Origin: Enterococcus_I eurekensis
GTDB lineage: Bacteria; Bacillota; Bacilli; Lactobacillales; Enterococcaceae
Assembly (NCBI RefSeq): GCF_042654605.1
Contig: NZ_JBHSGT010000013.1
Coordinates: 62,001 to 126,000, forward strand
DNA length: 64,000 nt
Direction: 5' to 3'
A model generated the notes under the pieces. The model saw only the letters and a program-made list of their open reading frames with translations. It was not told the DNA's origin and did not search any database. Below are positions 16,493 to 25,575 of this stretch, piece after piece (position 1 is the first letter of the stretch; each line of letters opens with the position of its first letter). Position numbers and translations under genes: made by a program.

Positions 16493-16963
16493 TTATTCAC
16501 CACGGTGTTCAATCATTAAACCTTTTAAAAAATTACGCGCGTAACGATCCCCACAAGGTTTGTAGTTACGATGACCTTCTTTACGTAAAATGGCACTGAT
16601 TTCACCTTTTGAAACACGGACACCTGCTAAGTCTAAATAGTTAATAATATCATCACTCGTTAAACTTAAAGCGATTTTAACTTTTTTTAGCAATAGGTTA
16701 TTGGCGTTGCCCTTATGCAATTCCATGGCAGGCTCTTCGCCTTCGCGAGCGCCACGTTGCGAGATAATTAAACCATTTAAAAAGCGTTCAAATTGTTCAT
16801 CGGTCAACTCGACTTCGTATTCTTCATCATTTTTCTTAACTAACATTTCACGAAATTCTTCTTTTGTTACCTCAACGCCACCAAATTTAAAAATCTTAAC
16901 AACATCAGTATCTTTAATATCTAAGGCATAACGTAAACGTTTCAAGCGATCATTATTATTCAT
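16493..16963 (-). CDS. DUF1456 (YehS-like) family protein
   Basis: A 156-residue soluble protein built of two homologous halves, each with a helical repeat: NNDRLKRLRYALDIKDTDVVKIF (residues 2-24) and NLLLKKVKIALSLTSDDIINYL (about 89-110). Each half ends in a conserved FLNGLIISQRG or FLKGLMIEHRG motif. That duplicated pattern defines the DUF1456/YehS family, whose function is not established. Ribosome binding site GAAGGTG and ATG at 16963. Single-gene unit. Confidence 0.88.
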   Translation of the reverse strand: MNNNDRLKRLRYALDIKDTDVVKIFKFGGVEVTKEEFREMLVKKNDEEYEVELTDEQFERFLNGLIISQRGAREGEEPAMELHKGNANNLLLKKVKIALSLTSDDIINYLDLAGVRVSKGEISAILRKEGHRNYKPCGDRYARNFLKGLMIEHRGE

Positions 16964-17033
16964 TTATTGCACCTTCCATTCTCATCTTATATTTTATCAA
17001 ATTTTAACCGACAGTTCAAAAGCGAATTGACCG

Positions 17034-17840
17034 CTACATTGAGACATTTCCACTATGCAACTCTTCTTGACTCGATTCTAGAGGAAGCCAATCAATAAAT
17101 TTTTTAAGGTGACGATCCCAGAATTCCCAATCGTGTGCGCCATCGTCTTCAATATAATCGATATTAATTGGTTTATTTTTAATCTCATGATAAAAATCAC
17201 GGACATTTTCTAACAAGAAATCTTGTTTGCCGATTGATAAATAAATTGAAGGCATCTCTACTTTTTTAGCAATTAACTGATCAATCAAATAATAGTAATC
17301 ACGATCACTGTCTTTAATCGTCGAAATATCATTAAAAATCGCATCAAAAAAAGCCAAACTAAACATGCGACGGTCTGCTAATGACTGCGGATTATCCCAA
17401 AGCTGTGTTAAAAATGTTCCTGGAGAAAAAGCACCGATTCGACTAAATGTCTCATGATATTTAAGACCATTGACTAATGCTCCATAGCCACCCATCGATA
17501 ACCCGGCAATAAAGGTATCTTCTCTTCGATTAGATACAGGAAACATTTTACGTGTAAAAGCGACGAGTTCTTCGGCGATAAATTCGCCGTAATATTCATT
17601 TTTAAACGCTTGATCGATGTAAAAATTATTCTCACCGGCTGGCATAATTACCGCTAAGTTTTTCTCTAACGCCCAACGTTTGATGCGCGTTTCATTCAGA
17701 TAATCATTATGGTCACCGACTGCGCCATGTAATAAATATAACGTTTTCAACGGTTGATCGGATTTCATCGGGATGATGGCATTAAATGTTACCGCCCGGG
17801 TTAACTTTTTGGATACAAAATTTACTTGAACTAAAGACAT
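17034..17840 (-). CDS. estA: Esterase of the EstA (tributyrin esterase / esterase D) family
   Basis: A 268-residue alpha/beta hydrolase. The nucleophile elbow is GLSMGGYG (Ser about 115), the oxyanion loop LYLLHGAVGDHNDY, and the C-terminal histidine lies in DGAHDWEFWDRHLKKF. Length and motifs match the lactococcal and streptococcal EstA short-chain esterases that hydrolyse tributyrin and phenyl esters. There is no signal peptide, so it is cytoplasmic. The symbol is given by resemblance. Start ATG after AGAGGTTTC. Confidence 0.85.
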   Translation of the reverse strand: MSLVQVNFVSKKLTRAVTFNAIIPMKSDQPLKTLYLLHGAVGDHNDYLNETRIKRWALEKNLAVIMPAGENNFYIDQAFKNEYYGEFIAEELVAFTRKMFPVSNRREDTFIAGLSMGGYGALVNGLKYHETFSRIGAFSPGTFLTQLWDNPQSLADRRMFSLAFFDAIFNDISTIKDSDRDYYYLIDQLIAKKVEMPSIYLSIGKQDFLLENVRDFYHEIKNKPINIDYIEDDGAHDWEFWDRHLKKFIDWLPLESSQEELHSGNVSM

Positions 17841-17900
17841 GTTGAAACCTCTTTCTTGTTTGTGTTAATAAAATGATTTTAGCATAAGAAAAATGTCCGA

Positions 17901-18449
17901 TTACGATTCTGAAAGATTATTCATTAACTCAAAAATTTTTCGAGTCGTATTTACGTTTCGGATCGTTGTTTGCTTGTATAGAGGCAGACTAATAATTTGT
18001 TTTAAGCGACTCTTATTGAGTTCATCGCGGGAAATAGTCCATAAAATAGCTCCTGAAACCAATTTTACCGTATCAATCGCTGGATTGGGTTGAATTTGTT
18101 CCAGTAACGTTTTCTGATCAACACCATCCCATAAAAATAAGACATCACTTTTCATCGTAGCATTATTTTCCCAATTTACAGGTAAGGCTTCAATAATGCT
18201 GGCAAGATCCTCTTGATCCTTGATTAAAACAGGAATCTTTAAATCAAAAACAGTGTGAATTCTCGCTTCAATTTTCATTGCTAAAATGGTCTTGGCTTCC
18301 TTTGGTGCTTGAAAAATAATATTACCTGAATGAAGATAAGTTTTTACATTTTTAAACTCAAGGGACTCAAATACTCGCTTTAAATCAACCATTTTAATTT
18401 TATTATTGCCTCCAACGTTGATTCCACGCAATAATGCCACATAAATCAT
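17901..18449 (-). CDS. DUF1697 family protein
   Basis: A 182-residue cytoplasmic protein with the DUF1697 signature at the N-terminus (YVALLRGINVGGNNKIKMVDL) and YLHSGNIIFQA, plus WTISRDELNKSRL near the end. The family is widespread and has no established function. The ATG has GAAGGGA upstream. No operon partner on the same strand is close; the estA start is separated by a 60-bp spacer. Confidence 0.9.
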   Translation of the reverse strand: MIYVALLRGINVGGNNKIKMVDLKRVFESLEFKNVKTYLHSGNIIFQAPKEAKTILAMKIEARIHTVFDLKIPVLIKDQEDLASIIEALPVNWENNATMKSDVLFLWDGVDQKTLLEQIQPNPAIDTVKLVSGAILWTISRDELNKSRLKQIISLPLYKQTTIRNVNTTRKIFELMNNLSES

Positions 18450-18693
18450 TCATAATCATTCCCTTCATTCAGTCGATTTATTATCATTTTACTTAAACGT
18501 TCGACTTTCACCAACAAAATTGCTTTGGTGAATCAAAAAATTCAACGATTGGTGTCGTTTGTTTTTCTTAAATTTTATTATTATCGCCTTACACCTTGGA
18601 TACTAGCATGAGAAAACGAGAATCTTTCTTGCTTTCCACGCCTTTTTCAGTATAGTTAGGAGTGAAGAATTCTCTTATAAAGGAAGTGTCCAG

Positions 18694-19401
18694 ATGCGAC
18701 TAAATAAATTCATCAGCGAGGCGGGACGCGCTTCAAGACGTGGGGCCGATAAGTTAATCGAAGAAGGCCGCGTGATGATTAATGGAAAAAAAGCTAAAAT
18801 TGGTAGTCAAGTAAATCCCGGCGATGATGTCCGCGTTGATGGGAATCAACTATACGTTGCCCGAAATAACGTCTATATTGCGCTTCACAAACCAGTTGGA
18901 ATCACAAGTACAACTGAAAAAGGTGTCAAAGGAAATCTTGCAGATCTGGTTAATCACACACCGCGTGTTTTTAACGTTGGACGCTTAGACAAAGACTCTG
19001 AAGGCTTAATTTTAATGACCAACGATGGAGATATCGTGAATGAAATTTTACGTTCAGAAGGCCGTCATGAAAAAGAATACATTGTTTCCGTTGATCGACC
19101 AATTACACCCGAATTCATTAAAGGGATGTCTGAAGGCGTCCGGATTTTAGGTACAAAAACCTTGCCTTGTGAGATTGAACAATTGTCAAAATATGATTTT
19201 AAAATTATTTTAACGCAAGGTTTAAACCGCCAAATTCGTCGAATGTGTGAAGTCTTCGGTTACGAAGTTTATCGCTTACAACGGATACGGATTATGAATA
19301 TTGAATTAGGTAATTTACCAATGGGGCAATGGCGTTACTTATCAAAAAAAGAAAAAGATCGTTTGTTTAGAGACCTCGACTACGAAGCTCGCGAATGGTA
19401 A
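18694..19401 (+). CDS. rluF: 23S rRNA pseudouridine synthase, RluF type
   Basis: A 235-residue RsuA-family enzyme. Residues 1-50 are an S4 RNA-binding domain (MRLNKFISEAGRASRRGADKL). The catalytic domain follows with GRLDKDSEGLILMTNDGD, Asp99 being the nucleophile, and QGLNRQIRRMCEVFGYEVYRL. The VFNVGRLDKDSEG and IRIMNIELGNLPMGQWR patterns point to RluF (E. coli U2604 modification) rather than RsuA or RluB. The ATG follows AAGGAAGTG. Single gene with a strong terminator. Confidence 0.88.
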   Translation: MRLNKFISEAGRASRRGADKLIEEGRVMINGKKAKIGSQVNPGDDVRVDGNQLYVARNNVYIALHKPVGITSTTEKGVKGNLADLVNHTPRVFNVGRLDKDSEGLILMTNDGDIVNEILRSEGRHEKEYIVSVDRPITPEFIKGMSEGVRILGTKTLPCEIEQLSKYDFKIILTQGLNRQIRRMCEVFGYEVYRLQRIRIMNIELGNLPMGQWRYLSKKEKDRLFRDLDYEAREW

Positions 19402-19402
19402 A

Positions 19403-19447
19403 AAAATAGCGCTAGGAACAATTTAATTGTCCTTAGCGCTATTTTTT
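19403..19447. terminator. Bidirectional terminator shared by rluF and the convergent gene
   Basis: Stem AAATAGCGCTAGGACAATT-like arms (AAATAGCGCTAGGA...TCCTTAGCGCTATTT) with A and T runs on both sides. The right arm is inside the last codons of the minus-strand gene (from 19423), so that protein's C-terminal tail is partly dictated by the hairpin. Confidence 0.85.
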
Positions 19448-20145
19448 ACTTCTTGAATCAATTCCTCGTATTGAATATCCCCATAACCATATTGTGGAAA
19501 TTTCACCATTAGTTTACTGACTAACGCCTCTACTTCCAGTGCCTGGTTTACTTGAATAAAGCGTGTGAACGGATTGTCTTTTTGTTGCAGCGCAAGATAC
19601 GATTCGATTGCCTCGTCCAATATTGGAAAATGACACGTATTCGCTGGGCTTTTTTCAATTAAAACACGGCAATAGGTTGCTTGAAAGCCATCTAATATTA
19701 CAGAATGTAGTGTCATTTTTTCGTAAGTTGGTTCATCAAAGGTAACCACATGAACCGGGATTTTTAATTTTTCTTGTTCTAAAAAAGCCAATAAAGTTAA
19801 TAAATTCAGCTGGCAAAAAACATCTTCGCCAAACCATAAAACAATCGTTGCAAAAGATTTTTCAAAGAGTGGTCGTAAATGTTCAATGACAATCTCTTGA
19901 TATTGGTCACTCGTCGATTGATGACCTTTGGCGCGTAATTCTTGAAATGCTTCATCAAAAATTGGATAACTTGTCGCACGCGTACACATCGCCTCATTAA
20001 ATGACGCTTTAAGACTCTTTGACAACAAGTTATTTTCTTGAACGACTTGCATCATCTCTTGGCCATTAAAAACATGCAATGTCTCTGGATTAACCAATTG
20101 TGGATAAATCTTTTCAAATCGTTGAATTTCTACTACAAGTCCCAT
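19423..20145 (-). CDS. DUF1835-like hypothetical protein
   Basis: A 240-residue soluble protein. The start of the fold, ETLHVFNGQEMMQVV (residues 21-35), and the central VLWFGEDVFCQLNLLTLLAFLEQ (about 101-123) resemble the DUF1835 pattern of a nucleotide-like strand-helix start followed by a W-x-D/E-FCQLN-L segment. No catalytic function is known for this family. The C-terminal codons overlap a terminator stem. Assignment to DUF1835 is from memory of the pattern and is moderate. Confidence 0.65.
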   Translation of the reverse strand: MGLVVEIQRFEKIYPQLVNPETLHVFNGQEMMQVVQENNLLSKSLKASFNEAMCTRATSYPIFDEAFQELRAKGHQSTSDQYQEIVIEHLRPLFEKSFATIVLWFGEDVFCQLNLLTLLAFLEQEKLKIPVHVVTFDEPTYEKMTLHSVILDGFQATYCRVLIEKSPANTCHFPILDEAIESYLALQQKDNPFTRFIQVNQALEVEALVSKLMVKFPQYGYGDIQYEELIQEVKNSAKDN

Positions 20146-20202
20146 TCAATCATCGCTTTCTTTTCTCTTTATTCTGACACAGCGACTTTCTAGTGTCTAG
20201 CA

Positions 20203-20240
20203 CACAAAAAAGAACCTAACCTAAAAAAGGATAGATTCTT
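20203..20240 (-). terminator. Terminator after the 149-residue hypothetical gene
   Basis: Minus-strand hairpin AAGAATCTATCC...GGTTAGGTTCTT followed by TTTTTT, directly after the stop of the gene ending at 20248. Confidence 0.75.
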
Positions 20241-20247
20241 TCTACTT

Positions 20248-20697
20248 CTAATAATATTTTTCTAAAATACTGTCGGCTAATTTGTCTAAATCAGAAAAAT
20301 ATGGATTGGCTTCAATCACGGTATCCAAAACGGTATAACGAGGCATCGCTACTTTTTCCCGATTCCACTCTGGCTCTTTTAGCTTCTCCCAGTAAAAAAC
20401 TTGTCGTTCCGTATTTTGTGCCATCAACCACAGTTCAAATTGCATTTGATGGTGATTTAACACAATCCCAAAGCGTAATTGCTGACTTCTCAAATATTCA
20501 TCATAAAAAGCAAAGTAAGTATAATCCATATATCCCGGTGAAAGATTTCCAACACGATATTGAGCGGTTTTTTTCGGTAAATCAGAACGCAACTTTGTAA
20601 CAAAACGCAAGAGTAACTCATTCGTCGTACAAATTAAACTGCCTTCAAAAACAGATTGTCGATAGACTTCAATAGCCTTATGTCGATTGCATCTCAC
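20248..20697 (-). CDS. Hypothetical protein, 149 residues
   Basis: I do not recognise this protein with certainty. It is soluble, rich in aromatic residues, and has the segment QYRVGNLSPGYMDYTYFAFYDEYLRSQQLRFGIV followed by NHHQMQFELWLMAQN (about 80-100), and a charged C-terminal helix. The pattern of a strand reporting FGIVLNHHQMQFELWL is reminiscent of DUF7000-like small proteins. The ATG at 20697 has GGAGA/GGGTGAG upstream. It lies between truA and the DUF1835-like gene on the same strand with its own terminator. Confidence 0.65.
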   Translation of the reverse strand: MRCNRHKAIEVYRQSVFEGSLICTTNELLLRFVTKLRSDLPKKTAQYRVGNLSPGYMDYTYFAFYDEYLRSQQLRFGIVLNHHQMQFELWLMAQNTERQVFYWEKLKEPEWNREKVAMPRYTVLDTVIEANPYFSDLDKLADSILEKYY

Positions 20698-20745
20698 CCT
20701 ATCTCTCCTACTTTACTATGCTTGCGGAGACTGTTGAGCTCTCGC

Positions 20746-21495
20746 TTAGTTATTTTCCGGATAATAAACTTCGTCTAAGAATAGTCCTAGTGCTGGCGCC
20801 GTCACTCCGGCATTCGCACGAATTTTTTTCGCAAAAACTTCATCAATGGTTTCAATAGGCAATTTACCAGCTGCAATTTCTAAAATCGTTCCCATCATAA
20901 TTCGAACCATGTTGTATAAGAAACCATCACCGACAAAAGTGAAATGTAAAATACTACCTTCACGTTCCACAGAGATTTCTTTAACTGTACGAACCGTTGA
21001 TTTTTTCGATTTTTTCAAAGAAGAAAAACCAATAAAATCATACGTTCCAACTAGTCGTTGACAAGCAGCATTGACTTTATCCATGTCTAATTGTTCCGGA
21101 TAGTAGTACGTATGGTAGCCTTCAAAAGCTGATGGGATAACCTCGTTCCAAATATAGTAGCTATATTTTTTGCCTTCTGCATTGTAGCGAGCGTGGAAAC
21201 GTTCGTGCACTTCTTCGATTTTTTTGATAATAATATCACGCGGTAGATAGCGATTTAATAAGTTCTGCATTTCAGTTAAATCCATGTTGCTTGCCGTCTT
21301 AAAGTTCGCAACTTGTCCACGTGCATGTGCCCCTGAATCGGTACGACCTGATCCAATAATTTCAATTTTTTCGCCAAGAATTTGTTCTAAAACGCCTTCG
21401 ATTTTTCCTTGAATTGTTTTCTCTGAATCCCCTAAACGTTGCCATCCTAAATAACGTCGGCCATCGTACTCAATTGTTAATTTAATGTTTCTCAT
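20746..21495 (-). CDS. truA: tRNA pseudouridine(38-40) synthase
   Basis: A 249-residue TruA. Motifs: KLTIEYDGRRYLGWQR, GSGRTDSGAHARGQVANF with the catalytic Asp, YSYYIWN, and FLYNMVRIMMGTILEIAAGK. Start is ATG 21495 (MRNIKLTIEYDG) after GGGGGAGA; a 19-codon extension upstream is not preceded by a ribosome binding site. In many enterococci truA follows the ECF transporter genes, but here it stands alone. Confidence 0.96.
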   Translation of the reverse strand: MRNIKLTIEYDGRRYLGWQRLGDSEKTIQGKIEGVLEQILGEKIEIIGSGRTDSGAHARGQVANFKTASNMDLTEMQNLLNRYLPRDIIIKKIEEVHERFHARYNAEGKKYSYYIWNEVIPSAFEGYHTYYYPEQLDMDKVNAACQRLVGTYDFIGFSSLKKSKKSTVRTVKEISVEREGSILHFTFVGDGFLYNMVRIMMGTILEIAAGKLPIETIDEVFAKKIRANAGVTAPALGLFLDEVYYPENN

Positions 21496-21712
21496 TCTTT
21501 TTCTCCCCCAATTGCTTACCCTTTTCAGAGCAAACATTGCTTTTAATATCACTTCATTATAACAAGCTTGAAAATAATTAACAACGAAGGGCTTTATGAG
21601 AATTGAATATTCTTCAAAAAGATTGAAGAAATGACTTCATAATTCGTAAAATTTTTCTATGTCAGGCTTAGACTAATAAGGGCCACTTCATCCTTTTAAT
21701 CTAATGAATGAA

Positions 21713-22819
21713 CTAGACTTTATTTCGCCGAATAAAATTGGCAATATCAATCATACAATCCTCTGCTTGCGGATAGTTACCAATATTGTCAATGTATGCA
21801 TGTCCAAGCCCACAATAATAAGTGAAGGTCACATCTACACCATGGTCTTTAAGTTTTTTAGCGTAGGCTAGACTTTCAATTGTTAAAAAATCGTGTTCTC
21901 CTGAACTAATCATCGTTACAGGCGATTTTTCACTGACCTCAACATATGGTGTTAAATCTTTATTCATGATATCGTTCGTTCCTAAAATCTTTTCAAACAT
22001 CTCTTGCGCTTGACTAAACATTTCAATTGATGGGCGAATGAGTGCTTCATGTTTTTCATACATGTCAATATCATCCATAGTAAAGGTCGTGTATTTATCC
22101 TTAATCCCACCCATATTAACCGTTGGATAGAGCAAAATTTGACCTCGAATAAGATTCGTTCCTTCTTCAATGTCTTGATTGCTACAATAAAGCGTCAAAT
22201 TACCGCCCGCACTGTCGCCTCCGACAAAAATATTTTGACTATCTCCTCCAAATGACTTTGCATTTAATCCGAGCCATTTCAATACGGTAAAACAATCAGT
22301 ATGTCCTACTGGATAAGGGTTTTCTGGCGCTAGACGATAATCGACACCGACAGCAATCATTCCAGTATTAGCTACAAACAGTCTAAGCGCTTCGGCTACA
22401 ACTTCTGTACGACCAGCCAAAAAACCGCCCCCATGAATAAAGTATAAAATTGGCGCATTCGGTATTGTCTTTTGACTTTTAAAGATTGTAATCGGAATCA
22501 CATAACCATCCGACGCTTGAACGGTTTGATGAACTTCCTCGATTGTTTCATTCACCATTGGTGTACTATCAACACTGTTAAACATTTTACGCAAACGCTG
22601 GATAGTTTTAGGTCCCATATCGATTTTCATTAGGCTTTTTGGTATCCATTTCATTAAAAAATGTACTTTTTTCATAGAACGATAAAGCCTTGGATCCATC
22701 GCTCCTTTAATATCCGAATCTGGGATGGGTTTAACAATCACTTCTACGCCACGTTTAATTTCCTTATATTGTTTTTCTTGAATTTTTTTAACTAACTGTG
22801 GATCATATTTTTGGGTCAT
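21713..22819 (-). CDS. Alpha/beta hydrolase fold-3 (HSL-family) esterase
   Basis: A 368-residue hydrolase of the hormone-sensitive lipase group. The oxyanion motif is FIHGGGFLAGR (about residue 129), the nucleophile GGDSAGGNLTLY (Ser near 199), the acid in SGEHDFLTIESLAY and the His in GLGHAYIDN near the C-terminus, so the triad is complete. An N-terminal cap of about 110 residues precedes the core. No signal peptide, so cytoplasmic; substrate unknown. The ATG follows AAAGGAGGA. Single-gene unit. Confidence 0.88.
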   Translation of the reverse strand: MTQKYDPQLVKKIQEKQYKEIKRGVEVIVKPIPDSDIKGAMDPRLYRSMKKVHFLMKWIPKSLMKIDMGPKTIQRLRKMFNSVDSTPMVNETIEEVHQTVQASDGYVIPITIFKSQKTIPNAPILYFIHGGGFLAGRTEVVAEALRLFVANTGMIAVGVDYRLAPENPYPVGHTDCFTVLKWLGLNAKSFGGDSQNIFVGGDSAGGNLTLYCSNQDIEEGTNLIRGQILLYPTVNMGGIKDKYTTFTMDDIDMYEKHEALIRPSIEMFSQAQEMFEKILGTNDIMNKDLTPYVEVSEKSPVTMISSGEHDFLTIESLAYAKKLKDHGVDVTFTYYCGLGHAYIDNIGNYPQAEDCMIDIANFIRRNKV

Positions 22820-23145
22820 TTGATATTCCTCCTTTTACTTTCTTTCCACCCCACCACGTAATGCTTTAAGGATTCTTTTGCTTTTCGTTACTTGGAATTG
22901 GAGGACGTTATATCCATACTTATTGCGACTCTTTATACCTATCCTATCACTAAAAGATATTTTATTGTCTTTGTTTTATCAAACATATTTCTTTTCTTAA
23001 CGGAAAGTTATATTAGGAAGAAGATTTAACCTTATTACTTATTAACCTTTGAATAACAAGATTAGTTTCTACAATAGCTTTTTGTCAAAATATTAAAATT
23101 TGTTGTATACTGAGACTAACCTATAATTTCTAAGGAGTGATTCTG
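22820..23145. other. Divergent spacer, 326 bp
   Basis: AT-rich region between the hydrolase (minus) and the rhodanese gene (plus). It should hold both promoters; TTGTTGTATACTGAGAC with TATACT at about 23105 is a plausible -10 for the plus-strand gene. I see no open frame and no strong palindrome. Confidence 0.5.
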
Positions 23146-23727
23146 TTGAAAAAATTAACAATTCAAGATGTTCAAACGCAACAAATTATCGATACGCGGT
23201 TGCAACATGATTATCAGTCTGGTTCAATTAAAGGCGCGATAAATATTCCTTATGCTAAATTTAAAAAAGTAGCGCCTCCATTACTCGATTCACAACGACC
23301 ACTTATTTTCATCTTAGAAAACGAAGATAAAGAAGTGATACAACTACTTGAACAACAAACTAATAATCCATCTTCTCATCAAGTTGACGGCTACTTATTA
23401 GTTACTGAAATTCCAGCCGAACTACTAGTAAAAACCGAAACTATATCGGCACACGACTTTCTTACGAATGAAACAGATTACATTTTATTGGATGTTCGCG
23501 ATCAAGCGTCCGTTACAAAGCCTGCTCCAACAAAAAATTTAGTAGCCATATCACTTAATGATTTAGCGAATGAATACAATCAATTGGATACTAAAAAAGA
23601 AATTTTTACCCTTTGTGGATCAGGAAATAGTGCCACAACTGCTGCATCGTTTTTAAAAAATAAAGGTCTTAAAGCGACCGTAATTGAAGGTGGCGTAACT
23701 GCTATTCAAAAAGAACAAGAAAAATAA
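23146..23727 (+). CDS. Tandem rhodanese-like domain protein
   Basis: A 193-residue soluble protein with two rhodanese-like halves. The first (residues about 5-90) has IIDTRLQHDYQSGSIKGAINIPY but no active-site Cys at the expected loop. The second (about 100-190) has YILLDVRDQ and the active-site loop TLCGSGNSATTAA, so only this half can carry persulfide. I place the start at TTG 23146 because AAGGAG lies eight bases upstream; the GTG nine bases earlier overlaps that site. Role is probably sulfur transfer or persulfide handling; no partner gene is adjacent. Confidence 0.85.
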   Translation: MKKLTIQDVQTQQIIDTRLQHDYQSGSIKGAINIPYAKFKKVAPPLLDSQRPLIFILENEDKEVIQLLEQQTNNPSSHQVDGYLLVTEIPAELLVKTETISAHDFLTNETDYILLDVRDQASVTKPAPTKNLVAISLNDLANEYNQLDTKKEIFTLCGSGNSATTAASFLKNKGLKATVIEGGVTAIQKEQEK

Positions 23728-23735
23728 TTCCTATC

Positions 23736-23783
23736 AAAAAGCACGGTATCAACCACTAAAAATGGTTTGATACCGTGCTTTTT
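23736..23783. terminator. Bidirectional terminator
   Basis: A long perfect stem (AAAAAGCACGGTATCAA ... TTGATACCGTGCTTTTT) between the rhodanese gene and the convergent SipW-type peptidase gene. Confidence 0.9.
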
Positions 23784-23819
23784 CTAGAATTGTTACTATC
23801 TTATTTTTGATTCAAACAA

Positions 23820-24335
23820 TTAATGCGTATTCGTTTCCCGACTCTCTTTCTCAGAGTAGAAAAAAATTGCTATCAATAATCGGGTAGCAATCAACGCCAT
23901 TACAATTCCGAAAATAATTGGTTCTTGTAGCCAAATCATAATTTTTCCTAGATAGGGAATTCGAAAACGCATTTGCCCAATATATTCATCCTCACCAACA
24001 GCTAATTGATCGTCAATCCGATTGGCATCTCCACGAGTGATAAGGCGCCCGTCAGGGAGTGTTTTTTCAATTCGATGAGTAACGATCGTTTGACCATTTT
24101 CAAATGAAATCACATCGCCCTCTTTTAAGTGATCAAAATCATGTTCTTTGGTAATAATATAGTCTCCAAGAGAGAGAGTCGGTTCCATACTTCCACTAAT
24201 CACCGTATAGCCTCGATAGCCAAACAGTGAACGTTTGACCGGATTTGAAAAATAATTTAACACGGCGATGAACAGCACAAAAACAACAAATAATAAACCT
24301 AGAAGGCTCATTACTTTTTTTATTAATTTTATCAT
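23820..24335 (-). CDS. SipW-type signal peptidase I (second copy)
   Basis: A 171-residue signal peptidase of the ER/archaeal type, as in Bacillus SipW. N-terminal membrane helix at 9-29, catalytic serine Ser49 in VISGSMEPTL, GDYIIT, and the general base histidine His87 in IVTHRIE where bacterial-type enzymes have Lys. A C-terminal helix (about 138-158) is present. In Bacillus SipW cleaves TasA and TapA; the cluster upstream encodes two TasA-like proteins, so it is a dedicated processing enzyme. Last gene of the cluster, 11 bp after the 229-residue gene. Confidence 0.9.
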   Translation of the reverse strand: MIKLIKKVMSLLGLLFVVFVLFIAVLNYFSNPVKRSLFGYRGYTVISGSMEPTLSLGDYIITKEHDFDHLKEGDVISFENGQTIVTHRIEKTLPDGRLITRGDANRIDDQLAVGEDEYIGQMRFRIPYLGKIMIWLQEPIIFGIVMALIATRLLIAIFFYSEKESRETNTH

Positions 24336-24346
24336 TGATTACTCCA

Positions 24347-25036
24347 TTACTTTTTTGCAATATGACTTTCAACAATTGTTGTTAACGCCTCTGGATACTT
24401 AGAATTATAAATATACTCGTTTCGTTCTGAAAGAATATGCACAACTGTTTCTGATTGATGAAAACCATTTGCCTCTTTAATTTTCTCTACAAATGATGGT
24501 AAATAATTAATCCATTGTTCAGGTGGATTCGATGTCACCAGGCGGACATTGAATTCTAAGACATTCGAAACCAAGCCTAATTTTCCATCTGATATCACAA
24601 CGAAAGGGGCTTCAGATAATGACTCTTCAGGTTTTAGATCGAAACGATGTGTATACATTAGACGGTGATTCGTCCCAGAATTACTAAAAGTCACTTCTGA
24701 AAATTCTCCATCACTTTGATTGATTTCATCTGGATAGTTCGTAACATCTTTTAAAGTAATTCGTGTGGGCTCGTTGCTTCGTTCTAATTCATTTTTAATT
24801 TTTTCTAGAAAATCTTCCTTGGAGAGTGCCTGCTCAATAATGATTTCTTCATAGACACCTTCCATATAGCGATCAATGCTTTCATCTAGTCGAAAGACGG
24901 TTGATAGATAATATTTATTGTCACGATTTCGTTGATTCATTTTGTCCTTCATTTCATAAAAAATGACTAGGAACAAACAAAAAATTGCTAAGATACAAAT
25001 ACTCTTTTTACGCTTTGTCAATTTACAAATCAACAC
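24347..25036 (-). CDS. Membrane-anchored extracellular protein of the SipW cluster
   Basis: A 229-residue protein of unknown family. It has a basic N-terminus (KLTKRKKS) and one membrane helix at about 12-28, then a soluble extracytoplasmic region of mixed alpha/beta character. The start is GTG 25036 or TTG 25033, with GATGGGTG upstream. It lacks the AYFTD motif of the two substrate proteins and has no cysteine pairs or repeats. Between the two SipW-type peptidase genes it could be an assembly or anchoring factor, or a third exported component. That role is inferred from context only. Confidence 0.7.
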   Translation of the reverse strand: MLICKLTKRKKSICILAIFCLFLVIFYEMKDKMNQRNRDNKYYLSTVFRLDESIDRYMEGVYEEIIIEQALSKEDFLEKIKNELERSNEPTRITLKDVTNYPDEINQSDGEFSEVTFSNSGTNHRLMYTHRFDLKPEESLSEAPFVVISDGKLGLVSNVLEFNVRLVTSNPPEQWINYLPSFVEKIKEANGFHQSETVVHILSERNEYIYNSKYPEALTTIVESHIAKK

Positions 25037-25089
25037 CCATCGTTCTAAGATTCTTATCTTAGTCCTATCGGTTGATTTACTTAGTTATT

Positions 25090-25575
25090 CTAGCTTTTCT
25101 TAAAGAAATGATAGAGTAAATAAATACCAAATAAAAGACTGATGACAACTAAGACAATCGGTTGTCCTAATTTTATCATTAATAGACCTAATTTGTGAAC
25201 TGTATATTTGTGTTTTCCAATATAATTTTGTTCGGTAACTACGGTTGCATCGACAAAATCATTGCCGTCCCCTTTTAATAAAAGTCCCTCTGCTGTTTTT
25301 TCATGGACACGATGCGTTACCAAGACATTTTTATCATCCATATAAGAAGCAACATCCCCCACAGATAGTTCTTCAAAAGGGACTACTTGATCGATAATAT
25401 AATCACCTGCTTCAAATTCCGGTACCATACTATCACTTAGGACAATAAATCCTTTATAACCAAAAAGTCCTTTTTTTTCAGGCGCAGATGAAAAATTCAA
25501 AAAAGCGAACAATAAAATGACCGCTACAAAAACGGTCGCAAGGCTATTTAAAATTATCGGTATAATTTTTTTCAT
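25090..25575 (-). CDS. SipW-type signal peptidase I (first copy)
   Basis: A 161-residue enzyme paralogous to the one at 23820. Helix 6-28, catalytic Ser49 in IVLSDSMVPEF, GDYIID, and His88 in VLVTHRV, followed by LLKGDGNDFVD and a C-terminal helix at about 136-158. It starts inside the stop of the 511-residue substrate gene (ATGA overlap), so enzyme and substrate are translationally coupled. Two peptidases differing around the active site may each serve one of the two substrates. Confidence 0.9.
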   Translation of the reverse strand: MKKIIPIILNSLATVFVAVILLFAFLNFSSAPEKKGLFGYKGFIVLSDSMVPEFEAGDYIIDQVVPFEELSVGDVASYMDDKNVLVTHRVHEKTAEGLLLKGDGNDFVDATVVTEQNYIGKHKYTVHKLGLLMIKLGQPIVLVVISLLFGIYLLYHFFKKS

